Below are positions 30,598-37,838 of a stretch of DNA of 45,010 nucleotides, piece by piece (within the stretch, counting starts at the first letter, position 1; every line of letters begins with the position of its first letter). The DNA is from a virus: positions 1 through 45,010 of the IMG/VR virus record IMGVR_UViG_3300005529_000057; one strand, given 5' to 3'. Made by a program: the position numbers and the translations under genes. Under the pieces are notes generated by a model, which was given only the letters and a program-made list of their open reading frames with translations, did not search any database and had not been told where the DNA came from.

Positions 30598-31353
30598 ATG
30601 CCACTCGGCGCCAACCTCCAGCGGCAGTGGAAGCTCGACGAGGGGGCCGGCCTGACCCGGGCCGACTCCTTCGGCCAGGACGACCTCACCGACCCCGGCG
30701 GCAACGTCGCCGCGGCCGCCGGCAAGATCGGCAGCTGCGCCGTGTTCGACGGCACCCTCGGCCAGCGCCTCGTGGTGCCGGCCCCGACCTTCACCCTCGC
30801 CGAGCAGTCGTTCACCTTCGTGTTCGGCTTCTTCTTCGCCGCGAACCCCGACCCCGGGGCCGAGCGGCCCTTCGTGTGCAAGGGCGATCCGGGCGTCCTT
30901 ACGACGGCCAAGATGTCTGTGTCAGCGGCGTTCGGGTCGCTCATGTTTCGAATGTGGAAGGGCGACGAGTTCTCCTCGGACAGCGTGTCGGCGGGGGCGA
31001 TGCCGGCCGCCGGGCAGTGGCACCAGGTCGCCGTGTGGCAGGACGCGGCGAATGCGCGGATCGGGATCGCGGTGGACGGCGGGGCGGCGGTTACGGCGGC
31101 CAAGACGCTGACCCAGGTGGCGGGGAATGTCCCGTTCGCGCTGGGCAACTACGCGACCGCCGGCCAGCCGTCCGCGGCCGTGCGGATCGACGAGGTCTGG
31201 TTCTGGGACCGGGTGCTGAGCGCGGGGGAGCGGACTTCCATGTGGAACGGCGGCAACTGGATGGCCTTCCCGCCCTCGGACAACGGCCCGGTGAAGGTCA
31301 CCGGCGTCGCCCTCCGCAAGCCCGCCGTCACCGCGACCCGGAGGCCGGCGTGA
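30598..31353 (+). CDS. LamG/concanavalin-like lectin tail protein
   Basis: 251 residues. Clear LamG-type pattern: LQRQWKLDEGAGL..DS, SCAVFDGTLGQRLVVP, EQSFTFVFGFFF, GQWHQVAVWQDAANARIGIAVDGG, RIDEVWFWDRVLSAGE. Such domains bind sugars in adhesins. GGGAG lies just upstream of ATG. GTGA overlap with the next gene. Probably a receptor-binding component with the 29000 product. Confidence 0.75.
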   Translation: MPLGANLQRQWKLDEGAGLTRADSFGQDDLTDPGGNVAAAAGKIGSCAVFDGTLGQRLVVPAPTFTLAEQSFTFVFGFFFAANPDPGAERPFVCKGDPGVLTTAKMSVSAAFGSLMFRMWKGDEFSSDSVSAGAMPAAGQWHQVAVWQDAANARIGIAVDGGAAVTAAKTLTQVAGNVPFALGNYATAGQPSAAVRIDEVWFWDRVLSAGERTSMWNGGNWMAFPPSDNGPVKVTGVALRKPAVTATRRPA

Positions 31354-31697
31354 TCACCCTCGCCACACCCGTCGCCGAGCAGGGGACCGCGGTCGTCGAC
31401 CTCTCCTTCCAGGACGAGGGCGGCAACGCCGTCATCCCCGTCTCGGTCACCTGGACCCTGACGGACGCCGCCGGCACCGTCGTCAACTCCCGCTCGCAGG
31501 TCGCGCTCACCCCGGCCTCGACCGTCTCGGTCGTGTTGAAGGGGGACGACCTCACCCTCGGCGGCGCCTACCTCGGGACGGTCCGCAAGCTCCTCGTCGA
31601 GGCCACGTACAACAGCACGCTCGGCAGCGGGCTGCCGCTCAAGGAGGAGATCACGTTCGTGGTCGAGGACTTCGTGGCCGTGCCCGGGACCGGCTGA
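31350..31697 (+). CDS. small Ig-like tail protein
   Basis: 115 residues with an immunoglobulin-like strand series: GTAVVDLSFQDEGGNAVIPV, VTWTLTDAAGTVVNSR, VSVVLKGDDL, and LLVEATYNS. The arrangement is common in short phage tail accessory proteins. Translationally coupled to the LamG gene; last gene of that unit before a new promoter motif. Confidence 0.65.
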   Translation: MITLATPVAEQGTAVVDLSFQDEGGNAVIPVSVTWTLTDAAGTVVNSRSQVALTPASTVSVVLKGDDLTLGGAYLGTVRKLLVEATYNSTLGSGLPLKEEITFVVEDFVAVPGTG

Positions 31698-31703
31698 GCG
31701 CGG

Positions 31704-31762
31704 CAGGCAACGGGCCCCGGCAGGATGGGTGTCGTCGCCCCTCCCGCCGAGGTCACCCGGCA
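31704..31762 (+). promoter_or_regulatory. late promoter candidate: RTX-like gene
   Basis: CAGGCAA 31704-31710 and CAGGAT 31721-31726; ATG 31763 has GAGGT about 10 nt upstream, so a leadered mRNA. Confidence 0.55.
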
Positions 31763-32761
31763 ATGCGAACCCGGCCCCGCTGCGAACGACTCGAAGCCCG
31801 CGAGAACCCCGCCGCGGTCGCGCTCGACCCGGCGACCGACGTGCTCTCCGTCGTCCTCGACCCGGGGCCGCACACCGTGTCGGTCGACACCGCCGACCCG
31901 TTCAGCACGCTCGTATCGATCGACGGCCAGCGCGGCGCCCTGGTGCTGACGGCGCCGGCCGGGCTGCCGCCCTTGAGCGTGTTCGTCAACGGCGCCCTGA
32001 CCAGCCGGCTCGTCGCCCAGGACAACGCGGCCGTCACCTTCGCCGCGCTGGGCGGGGCGGGCGACGACACGATCTTCGGTGGCAGCGGCCGGAACTTCAT
32101 CGCCGGCGGCCCGGGCGACGACATCACCTACGCGATCCTGCCGACGGCCACCGACTACATCGACACCCGCGACGGCGGCACCGACCACGTCTTCGCCAAC
32201 GCCAACCCGGCGAACACGCTCCTGACCGACGGGCCCGCCCTCGACCCGGTGGTGACCTTCTTCCGCCCCGACCGGCTGCCCGGCAGCGGCGTGCTGCGGC
32301 AGGAGGCGGACGGCGTGCTGTACGTCGTGCCGACCAACAACGGCAGCTACTTCCAGCTCGACCCGCTCCCCGGGGCCGGTGCGGGTGCGGTCGTGGCCAC
32401 CTACGACCTCGGCGACGGCCGCGGCCGGCAGACGCAGGCGTTCTCCGGCGTCGTCGCGCTGTCCTACTTCGGCGGGTCCGGGGCCGACGTGATGATCAAC
32501 AACTCGTCGGTGCGGGAGGCGGCCTACGGCGGGGCCGGCGACGACTTCCTCCTCGGCGGCTTCGGCGACGTGAGCATCCTCAAGGGGCTCGCCGGCAGCG
32601 ACTCGGTGCTCGGCCGCACCGCCGGCCGCGCCGACCTCAGCGGCAACGCAGGGAGTGACACGGTGGTGATGTTCGGCCCCGGGGTCACGACGTTCCGCGT
32701 CGGCCCCGAGGACGCGGTCGTGGCCGGGTTCACGCCGGGCGACCTGGCCCTCTCCCCGTGA
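31763..32761 (+). CDS. RTX-like Ca-binding protein with planctomycete N-terminal motif
   Basis: 332 residues. Begins MRTRPRCERLEARENPAAV, the RLE.R..PA signature found at the start of many planctomycete secreted/surface proteins. Nonapeptide-like Ca-binding repeats follow: GGAGDDTIFGGSGRNFIAGG, GGSGADVMIN, GGAGDDFLLGGFGD. No protease or lipase residues seen. Probably host-derived; could be secreted in lysogens or on the particle. Has its own promoter motif, leaving both options open. Confidence 0.75.
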   Translation: MRTRPRCERLEARENPAAVALDPATDVLSVVLDPGPHTVSVDTADPFSTLVSIDGQRGALVLTAPAGLPPLSVFVNGALTSRLVAQDNAAVTFAALGGAGDDTIFGGSGRNFIAGGPGDDITYAILPTATDYIDTRDGGTDHVFANANPANTLLTDGPALDPVVTFFRPDRLPGSGVLRQEADGVLYVVPTNNGSYFQLDPLPGAGAGAVVATYDLGDGRGRQTQAFSGVVALSYFGGSGADVMINNSSVREAAYGGAGDDFLLGGFGDVSILKGLAGSDSVLGRTAGRADLSGNAGSDTVVMFGPGVTTFRVGPEDAVVAGFTPGDLALSP

Positions 32762-32877
32762 GTCGCCGGCCCCGACGCGAGCGGCTGACCGACGGCCTGC
32801 TGCTGGCGCTGGTGATGCTGGCCGCGGCCTTCCTCGGCGGCCTCGTCGCCCTCGCCGCCCTGGTGGTACGCGGATGA
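32758..32877 (+). CDS. 39-residue single-helix membrane protein
   Basis: GTGA overlap with the RTX-like stop and ATGA overlap with the next start. Basic N-terminus (VSRRPRRERLTDG) then one long hydrophobic helix (LLLALVMLAAAFLGGLVALA) ending VVRG. Size and topology fit small holin-like or pinholin-like proteins, but also many others. Too short to be assigned by family. Confidence 0.65.
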   Translation: MSRRPRRERLTDGLLLALVMLAAAFLGGLVALAALVVRG

Positions 32878-33191
32878 TGCCCCCCTACCCGATCGACCCG
32901 CGGCGGACCCGCCTGCCGGCCACCCCGACGACCTTCGGGCTGGTCGATGGCTGCCTGCCGGACTTCGCCCCGCCCGGCTCGTTCGAGCTGCGGGCGGGCT
33001 ACATGATCCTGGCCTGCCCCGGGTGCGGCCACGTCAGCGGGATGCGGGTCGGCCCGAGTAAGCCCGACGAGTCGCCGAGCTGGCAGCTCACCGGGCCGCC
33101 GGACGCCCCGACGCTCACGCCCTCGGTCAACTGCGTCGGCTGCTGTAAGTGGCATGGGTTCCTGAAGGCGGGCGTGTTCGAGAGCTGCTGA
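32874..33191 (+). CDS. DUF6527-like zinc protein
   Basis: 105 residues. CPGCGHVSGMRVG, then SWQLTGPPDAPTLTPSVNC, CCKWHGFLKAGVFESC: this order (CxxC, PTLTPS, a Cys then HGFL..G.F) matches the DUF6527 family of phage proteins, of unknown role and probably zinc-binding. ATGA-coupled to the small membrane protein. Confidence 0.7.
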   Translation: MMPPYPIDPRRTRLPATPTTFGLVDGCLPDFAPPGSFELRAGYMILACPGCGHVSGMRVGPSKPDESPSWQLTGPPDAPTLTPSVNCVGCCKWHGFLKAGVFESC

Positions 33192-33192
33192 T

Positions 33193-33492
33193 GTGCCGGT
33201 CCCGATCTTCCTCGTGTTCGCCCCGACCGGCTGCTGCGGCTGCTGCGGCTGCTGCCGCCGGCTCGTCGGGACGGCCGCCGACCTGGAGTCGGCGTGGGAC
33301 CTGGCGGCGGGCCACCTGGCCGGCCACGCCGGGCTGGGCCGCGCCGACGTGGTGATCTACGAGACCCGGCACCCGGGGCTGACGCTCTGGGCGCCCTGCC
33401 CGCCGGTGCCCGCGGGCCGGCGGGCCCGGCCGGTGCCGGTCGTACGGCCGGCCCCCGACAACCGCGACGTCCCCGACGGAGTGTGGTGGTGA
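33193..33492 (+). CDS. hypothetical protein with GCC repeat
   Basis: 99 residues. N-terminus contains TGCCGCCGCCRR, encoded by an imperfect CTGCTGCGG repeat near 33230-33255. The rest is an Ala/Gly helix followed by a Pro/Arg-rich strand section. GTG 33193 follows the previous stop by 1 nt. No family recognised; the last bases overlap the next start. Confidence 0.5.
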   Translation: MPVPIFLVFAPTGCCGCCGCCRRLVGTAADLESAWDLAAGHLAGHAGLGRADVVIYETRHPGLTLWAPCPPVPAGRRARPVPVVRPAPDNRDVPDGVWW

Positions 33493-33752
33493 TGGACCCG
33501 GCCCTCAGTCACCTCCTGATCGGGCTCCTCGCCTTCGTCGGCGGGAGCCTGCTGCCGTTCCTCTCCGGCTTCTACCGGCAGCTCATGCTCCGCGTCGAGG
33601 CGCTCGAGGACCGCGTCGAGGCGCTGCACGCCGAGCACGTCAACTGCCTGCGGACCCAGGCCGAGCAGCGGGCCGAGATCGCCACCCTCAGGGCCGAGAT
33701 CGCCACCCTCAAGGCCGACGACGACCCCGACCCTGACCCCGACGAGGAGTGA
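33492..33752 (+). CDS. holin-like membrane protein with coiled coil
   Basis: 86 residues, TGATG overlap with the previous gene. One or two hydrophobic segments (LSHLLIGLLAFVGGSLLPFLSG), then a heptad-rich coiled coil (LMLRVEALEDRVEALHAEH, QRAEIATLRAEIATLKAD) and an acidic tail. The architecture resembles phage holins or tail-assembly membrane proteins. Followed 7 nt later by a peptidase-like gene, supporting a lysis cassette. Confidence 0.6.
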   Translation: MDPALSHLLIGLLAFVGGSLLPFLSGFYRQLMLRVEALEDRVEALHAEHVNCLRTQAEQRAEIATLRAEIATLKADDDPDPDPDEE

Positions 33753-33759
33753 CCGACCG

Positions 33760-35028
33760 ATGGCCGACGTCCCGACCGTCACCCTGACCGGCCCCGCCGT
33801 CACCGGCGACGCCCCCCGCCCGGCGGGCGCCCAGGGGGCCGCCGGCGCGCCGGCGTGTACCGTCCGGCTCGGCCGCCGGGCGCCCCGCCCCGGCAAGCCG
33901 GTCGTGCGGCTCGCCCGGCACCTGTCCCCCGGGCGGATGACCGCCCCGCCGCCCGACGCGGTGGACTACGCGGCCCGGGCGATGGAGAGCCTGGGGCGGG
34001 CGTACCTCAACGACCGGGAGGGCGACTGCGTGATCGCCGGGAAGGCCCACGCGGTCGGGGTGTGGACGGGCAACGACTCCGACTCTGGCGGGGTGGCCGT
34101 CGGGACCGACGCCGAGGTCCACGCGCAGTACCAGGCGTGGTGCGGCCCCGGCGACAACGGGTGCGTGATCACCGACGTGCTCGACCGGATGAAGGGCGAG
34201 GGGCTCACGCTCGGCGGCCGGGCCCACCGGATCGACGGGTACGTCGCGGTGGACTGGACCAACCGGCAGGAGGTGCAGGTCGCGCTCTACCTCTTCGGCG
34301 CCCTGACGCTCGGGGTCAACCTCCCCAACGCATGGACCGGCTCCGACGTCTGGGACGTGACGACCTCCCCGGTCGTCGGCGGGCACGACGTGACGGCCGT
34401 CGGGTACGACGCGCGGGGCGTCCGGGTGGCGAGCTGGGGCCGGCTCTACACGATCACCTGGGCGGCGATGCTCTCGCGGACGTGGGTCGAGGAGTGCTAC
34501 GCGCTGCTCTCGCCCGACTGGTACGGGTCCGACCGGCTGGCCCCCTGCGGGCTGGACGCGGCGACCCTGGCCGCCGACCTGGCGGCCGTCGGCGGCGGAC
34601 AGGTCCCCGACGTCGGCCCGCCGGCCCCGAGCCCGCCGCCCCCGGCACCCCCGCCCGCGCCGCCGCCACAGCCGGTAGACCCCTGGGTGGTATACGCCCG
34701 GGTGGTCGCCGACCTGCGGGCGCGGCGGGTGCGGTACGCGACGATCGCCCGGTACAGCGGCCTCATCTGGTCCGAGTGCGTCCGGGGCGTCCCCGAGGGG
34801 CAGATCGTCGCCGACGTGCTCGCCCGCGTCCGCCGCCACGCGGCGGACCCCGCGGCCGAGTCCCGGACCGGCGTCCTGGCGCGGATCCTCTCCGCACTCC
34901 GCGCCGCCGGCGTCACCCGCGGGGCGCTGCTGGCGCTGATCCCGCTGATCGCCGAGGACGTCGCCGCCGGCAAGCCGTGGCCGGAGGTCGTCCGCGACTG
35001 CCTCGCCGAGCTGCACGCGGAGACGTGA
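33760..35028 (+). CDS. papain-fold cysteine peptidase-like protein, candidate endolysin
   Basis: 422 residues. Central domain (about 60-265) follows the papain plan: REGDCVIAGKAHAVG with Cys near residue 89, GGHDVTAVGYD with His, and VRVASWGRLYTITW where C1/C39 peptidases place Asn/Trp. A Pro-rich linker (about 287-308) joins a helical C-terminal domain. No signal peptide. Next to a holin-like gene, hence the endolysin proposal; processing of a virion protein is an alternative. Confidence 0.55.
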   Translation: MADVPTVTLTGPAVTGDAPRPAGAQGAAGAPACTVRLGRRAPRPGKPVVRLARHLSPGRMTAPPPDAVDYAARAMESLGRAYLNDREGDCVIAGKAHAVGVWTGNDSDSGGVAVGTDAEVHAQYQAWCGPGDNGCVITDVLDRMKGEGLTLGGRAHRIDGYVAVDWTNRQEVQVALYLFGALTLGVNLPNAWTGSDVWDVTTSPVVGGHDVTAVGYDARGVRVASWGRLYTITWAAMLSRTWVEECYALLSPDWYGSDRLAPCGLDAATLAADLAAVGGGQVPDVGPPAPSPPPPAPPPAPPPQPVDPWVVYARVVADLRARRVRYATIARYSGLIWSECVRGVPEGQIVADVLARVRRHAADPAAESRTGVLARILSALRAAGVTRGALLALIPLIAEDVAAGKPWPEVVRDCLAELHAET

Positions 35029-35035
35029 CGACACA

Positions 35036-35101
35036 CCCCGGGCCGGGTCGCCGGGCGGGTCATGGCGCCCGGCTCAGGTGTGGGAGCCGCCCGGCCCGGG
35101 G
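35036..35101. repeat. 12-bp inverted repeat before gene 35133
   Basis: CCCCGGGCCGGG (35036-35047) and its inverse (35090-35101) enclose a further GC-rich segment. A possible long leader hairpin between the peptidase-like gene and 35133. Confidence 0.5.
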
Positions 35102-35132
35102 CCGACCGACCGCACCCGGGGGGACCGCCGCC

Positions 35133-35681
35133 GTGCTCACCTCGCCGCCCCTGCGGGCCGCCGACCTCGTCCTCGCCTTCGCCCTACTCGGCGCCCCGCC
35201 GGGCACCCCCGAGCCCACGCCCCCGCCCGCCGAGTACCCCGCGACCCGCGCGGCCGTGGCGGAGGCCGCGTACCGGCTCGACCTGGTGTCGGCCGACGGC
35301 CGGGCGGGGGCCCTCGCCGGGCCGGACCGGTGGCAGGAGGACCTCGACGAGTTGCGGCGGCGGCGGCTGGCCCTGGAGGGGGCGCCGGAGCTGTGGCACG
35401 CGGGGCGGCTCCCGCCGCGGGAGGTGGTGAGCCGGGCCCGGTGCGCACTGCGGCAGCGGGAGGAGTGGCTCCGGGCGATGGCCGGGGCCCACGCCGACCG
35501 GGCCGCGGCATACACCGCGGCGGCCGCCGAGGCGGCGGCCCGCAAGGCGGTGTGGGACCTGGCCGAGGACGCGGTCAACCCGCACGCCACGCCCTACGAC
35601 CGGCGGCTCGCACTGAAGGGGCTGCGGGAGGCGGTCGGCGAGCGGGCGTGGGCCGAGGTCTGGCTCCCGTGCCCGGAGTGA
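35133..35681 (+). CDS. helical protein with hydrophobic N-terminus (spanin-like?)
   Basis: 182 residues. GTG 35133 with GGGGGG about 9 nt upstream. Residues about 6-20 (LRAADLVLAFALLG) could be a signal anchor, followed by a Pro-rich hinge and long charged helices (EDLDELRRRRLALEG, CALRQREEWLRAMAGAHADRAAAYTAAA). The plan resembles i-spanins (Rz), but the hydrophobic segment is short. Last late gene before a strong terminator. Confidence 0.5.
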   Translation: MLTSPPLRAADLVLAFALLGAPPGTPEPTPPPAEYPATRAAVAEAAYRLDLVSADGRAGALAGPDRWQEDLDELRRRRLALEGAPELWHAGRLPPREVVSRARCALRQREEWLRAMAGAHADRAAAYTAAAAEAAARKAVWDLAEDAVNPHATPYDRRLALKGLREAVGERAWAEVWLPCPE

Positions 35682-35753
35682 GACCCCGACGACCCGCCCG
35701 CCGGCGGCGCCGTGGGGAGAGGTGGCCGCGGCGGGGCGGATGGCCGATGAGCG

Positions 35754-35784
35754 ACACGGCCCGGGGGTCACCCCCGGGCCGTGT
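35754..35784 (+). terminator. late operon terminator
   Basis: ACACGGCCCGGGGG (35754-35767) and its exact inverse (35771-35784) with loop TCA: 14-bp stem, no T-tract. It lies 73 bp after the last rightward gene and before leftward genes. Confidence 0.75.
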
Positions 35785-35818
35785 GCGTCGGCGGCGCGGC
35801 CGACTGCTGTCGGGTCGG

Positions 35819-35860
35819 CTCAGGACTCTGGAGCGCCCGCGCGACGGGGCATGTCCTGAG
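35819..35860. repeat. CTCAGGAC inverted repeat
   Basis: CTCAGGAC (35819-35826) and GTCCTGAG (35853-35860) between the late terminator and the first leftward gene. Possibly a second terminator element or protein site. A small stem GCGGCG/CGCCGC lies near 35890. Confidence 0.35.
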
Positions 35861-35935
35861 TCTCACCTGTCGGGCACTCCCGTCCGCCCGCGGCGTAACG
35901 CCGCAGACTCGCCGGTCGGGGCCGCGCCGCCGATC

Positions 35936-36103
35936 TCACCCGCCGTCCGCGGCGGCCGGTCGCTCGGCGTGGGTCGCGAGCCACGCCTCGGCGGTCGCCA
36001 GCTCCAGCCGGAGCCAGGCGGCGTATTCGGCGACCTCCTCCGGCGAGGGGTCGGACCGATCGACGGAGAGGGTTTCGTAGTCAATGGGGATGCGGAACGG
36101 CAT
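35936..36103 (-). CDS. small hypothetical protein
   Basis: 55 residues, ATG 36103 (or 36106) after GGGAG. Reads MPFRIPIDYETLSVDRSD, then an acidic helix PEEVAEYAAWLRLELATAEAWL. Terminal gene of the leftward accessory unit. Function unknown. Confidence 0.55.
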   Translation of the reverse strand: MPFRIPIDYETLSVDRSDPSPEEVAEYAAWLRLELATAEAWLATHAERPAAADGG

Positions 36104-36141
36104 CATCTCACTCCCTGGTACGTTGCCCCGCCGGCAAGCGG

Positions 36142-36426
36142 TTAACCGGGTGCGGCCACGCTCCGGAGCACGTCCGCCCACTCCCGCAGCACCTTGGCGA
36201 TCTGCCGGCGGTACGCGCGGAGGCGGGGGTCGGCGATCCGGTCGGTGGTGCCGACCGCGGAGGCCCACCGCCCGATCTGCGCGGCGATCTCCCGGACCCG
36301 CTCGCTGAGGGGGTCGGCCCCGACGCGGGCCAGGTCGCCGGCCATCAGGCCGATCAGGTAGCAGGCCCGCGCGTCGTCGCCCGCGGCGAACGCGGCCTTG
36401 ATCTCGGCGAGTCGTGGGTCCACCAC
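36142..36426 (-). CDS. small helical hypothetical protein
   Basis: 94 residues, GTG start. Nearly all helical: DPRLAEIKAAFAAGDDARACYLIGL, VREIAAQIGRWASAV, RAYRRQIAKVLREWADVL. No motif recognised. Codon bias supports coding. Confidence 0.55.
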   Translation of the reverse strand: MVDPRLAEIKAAFAAGDDARACYLIGLMAGDLARVGADPLSERVREIAAQIGRWASAVGTTDRIADPRLRAYRRQIAKVLREWADVLRSVAAPG

Positions 36427-36442
36427 ATCACCCCTTGTCGCG

Positions 36443-36694
36443 TCAGGTCCCGAGGCGGTCGCGGACCATGATGAGGTACGCGGACACGACGGCGCGCACG
36501 TCCGCGTCGAACAGGTCCGCGTCGAACAGGTGCTCGTCGTTACGGCGGTACGGATCGTCGCCGTCGGTCGGGGCCGCGCACCACTCCGCCAGCCGATCGG
36601 CCGCCCGGATCGCTTCGTTGGCCTTGCACCCCGGACACCGGCAGCGGCCGTCGGCGGTGCCCGGGTCGGTCGTGGCCGTGCAGGGGAATCGCAT
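36443..36694 (-). CDS. small protein with CRCPGC motif and tandem repeat
   Basis: 83 residues from ATG 36694 (GGAG 9 nt upstream); a TTG at 36715 would add seven. CRCPGCKANEAIRAADRLAEWC resembles a zinc-binding turn plus helix. LFDADLFDAD is encoded by a perfect 15-bp tandem repeat (36501-36515, 36516-36530). Unknown function. Confidence 0.6.
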   Translation of the reverse strand: MRFPCTATTDPGTADGRCRCPGCKANEAIRAADRLAEWCAAPTDGDDPYRRNDEHLFDADLFDADVRAVVSAYLIMVRDRLGT

Positions 36695-36721
36695 CACGTC
36701 TTGCTCCGTCAGCAACCGGTC

Positions 36722-37015
36722 TCAGTCGGAATTGCAGCACTGCTCCCGCGAGCACGACCCGTCGGCCCGGTTCGGCGAGCCGCAGGCGTCGCACCGGCCG
36801 TGTTCGGTCGGCACCTCGACCGGGCCGGCCCACCAGCACGCCAGCCCGGCGGTCTGCCGCTCGGCCATCGGCTCCGAGCCGTCGAGCCCCGGGTAGAGGA
36901 TGTGCAGCGTACCCTTCCGGTTGACGACGCGCACGACCTGGGCGTCACCGGCGCGGCCGCCGATCCTGAGCCAGTAGTAGCCGACCTTCTTCGGGGTCGC
37001 AGTCGTCCATCGCAT
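36722..37015 (-). CDS. hypothetical protein with C-terminal zinc ribbon
   Basis: 97 residues; ATG 37015 with GGAG 7 nt upstream. Beta-rich front (KKVGYYWLRIGGRAGDAQVVRVV, GTLHILYPG), WWAGPVEVP, and CDAC...SCSREQCC at the end. The front resembles small phage proteins beginning TPKK.GYYW, of unknown role. Confidence 0.6.
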   Translation of the reverse strand: MRWTTATPKKVGYYWLRIGGRAGDAQVVRVVNRKGTLHILYPGLDGSEPMAERQTAGLACWWAGPVEVPTEHGRCDACGSPNRADGSCSREQCCNSD

Positions 37016-37047
37016 CGCTCGACTCCTTGCTCGGGCAGCAACCGCGA

Positions 37048-37262
37048 TCACTCAGCGGCCGCGACCGCCATCATTAGCTGGTGGCCGACGTGCTCGGTGT
37101 ACGCCGGCGGGATCGCCTGCGCTAGCTCGTCGCGCGTCATCCAGTCGATCCCCATCGCCCGCCGCCACGCGGCGACGTCGCGGTGATCCTTCGGCACCTC
37201 ACGTTGCACCCGGCCGTCCCCGGCCCAGCCGGTGAGTCGCCGGCGGGCCGCCGCAGTGTCAC
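37048..37262 (-). pseudogene. remnant: C-terminus of phage cytosine-5 methyltransferase
   Basis: An open frame without a proper start encodes RRLTGWAGDG, then WRRAMGIDWMTRDELAQAIP and PAYTEHVGHQL. The MGIDWMT..EL.QAIPPAYTE.IG.QL string is the characteristic end of phage C5 DNA methyltransferases. The catalytic domains are absent. It abuts and overlaps the truncated DUF932-like gene, as expected if a deletion joined two genes. Confidence 0.65.
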
Positions 37263-37465
37263 GCCGCCTCGAACACCCCGGGGCGGACCTCCAGGCCCAG
37301 CCCGGCGGCCGCCTTGCGGATCTCGAGCGTCTCCTTCACCGCGCCCAGGACATCGACGTGCGCCGCCGGGTGCCACCGCCCCTCGGGCGCCGGCGTCTCG
37401 CACGCCCGCAGCTCGTCCAGCGTCACCGCCCGCCCGCCCGCGTGAACCACCAGTTGACCCGTCAT
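37259..37465 (-). CDS. truncated DUF932-like protein (N-terminal part only)
   Basis: 68 residues. ATG 37465 has GGGAGGG 7 nt upstream. TGQLVVHAGGRAVTLDELRA, then WHPAAHVDVLGAVKETL resembles the first 65 residues of planctomycete DUF932 proteins (about 300 residues), which occur in phages and plasmids. It stops where the family would continue and runs into the methyltransferase remnant, so a deletion scar is likely. Confidence 0.5.
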   Translation of the reverse strand: MTGQLVVHAGGRAVTLDELRACETPAPEGRWHPAAHVDVLGAVKETLEIRKAAAGLGLEVRPGVFEAA

Positions 37466-37528
37466 CGTCGTCCCTCCCGTGCCGTCCGGCCGACACCCTG
37501 CCGACCGCGACGCTATATCTATACGCGA

Positions 37529-37600
37529 CGCGAATAGTTTTCTCAAGGTCCGTAGTGGCGGATTCTGGAAAAAACTATTCGCGGCGTGTAGAGTGTGGGC
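37529..37600 (+). promoter_or_regulatory. leaderless promoter with 13-bp operator-like inverted repeat
   Basis: TGGAAA (37566-37571), 17-bp spacer, TAGAGT (37589-37594), then ATG 37601 after 6 nt. CGCGAATAGTTTT (37529-37541) and its exact inverse (37571-37583) flank and overlap the -35 side. The A/T-rich stretch stands out from its surroundings. Confidence 0.65.
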
Positions 37601-37834
37601 ATGGACGAGCTGAAGGCGGTTCCCCCCGGGCAGTGGGTGACGGTGAGCGAGGCCCTGGTGCTGGTCCCCGACGTGTCGCGCCGCCGCCTCCAGGCGCTGG
37701 CGGAGGACAAGACGGTGCGGGCCGTCAAGGTGCTCGGCCGGATCCTGCTCTCGCGGCCGGCGCTCGTCGCGTGGCGGGACGGCCCCCGCAAGGACGGGCG
37801 GCCGAAGAAGGGCGGGAGGGGCCGCGGCGGGTGA
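37601..37834 (+). CDS. excisionase/MerR-like helix-turn-helix protein
   Basis: 77 residues, the only rightward gene of the right arm. ELKAVPPGQWVTVSEALVLVPDVSRRRLQALAED, then VRAVKVLGRILLSRPALVAW fits the small winged HTH of excisionases. The basic tail GRPKKGGRGRGG echoes the AT-hook-like end of the XRE repressor. Its own A/T-rich leaderless promoter and inverted repeat suggest autoregulation. Could control excision or the early operon. Confidence 0.7.
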   Translation: MDELKAVPPGQWVTVSEALVLVPDVSRRRLQALAEDKTVRAVKVLGRILLSRPALVAWRDGPRKDGRPKKGGRGRGG

Positions 37835-37838
37835 CACG

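Noticed and set aside
35785-35935. Short frames between the late terminator and the leftward operon
   Set aside because: None has a ribosome site, codon bias or a recognisable product; the stretch mainly holds inverted repeats.
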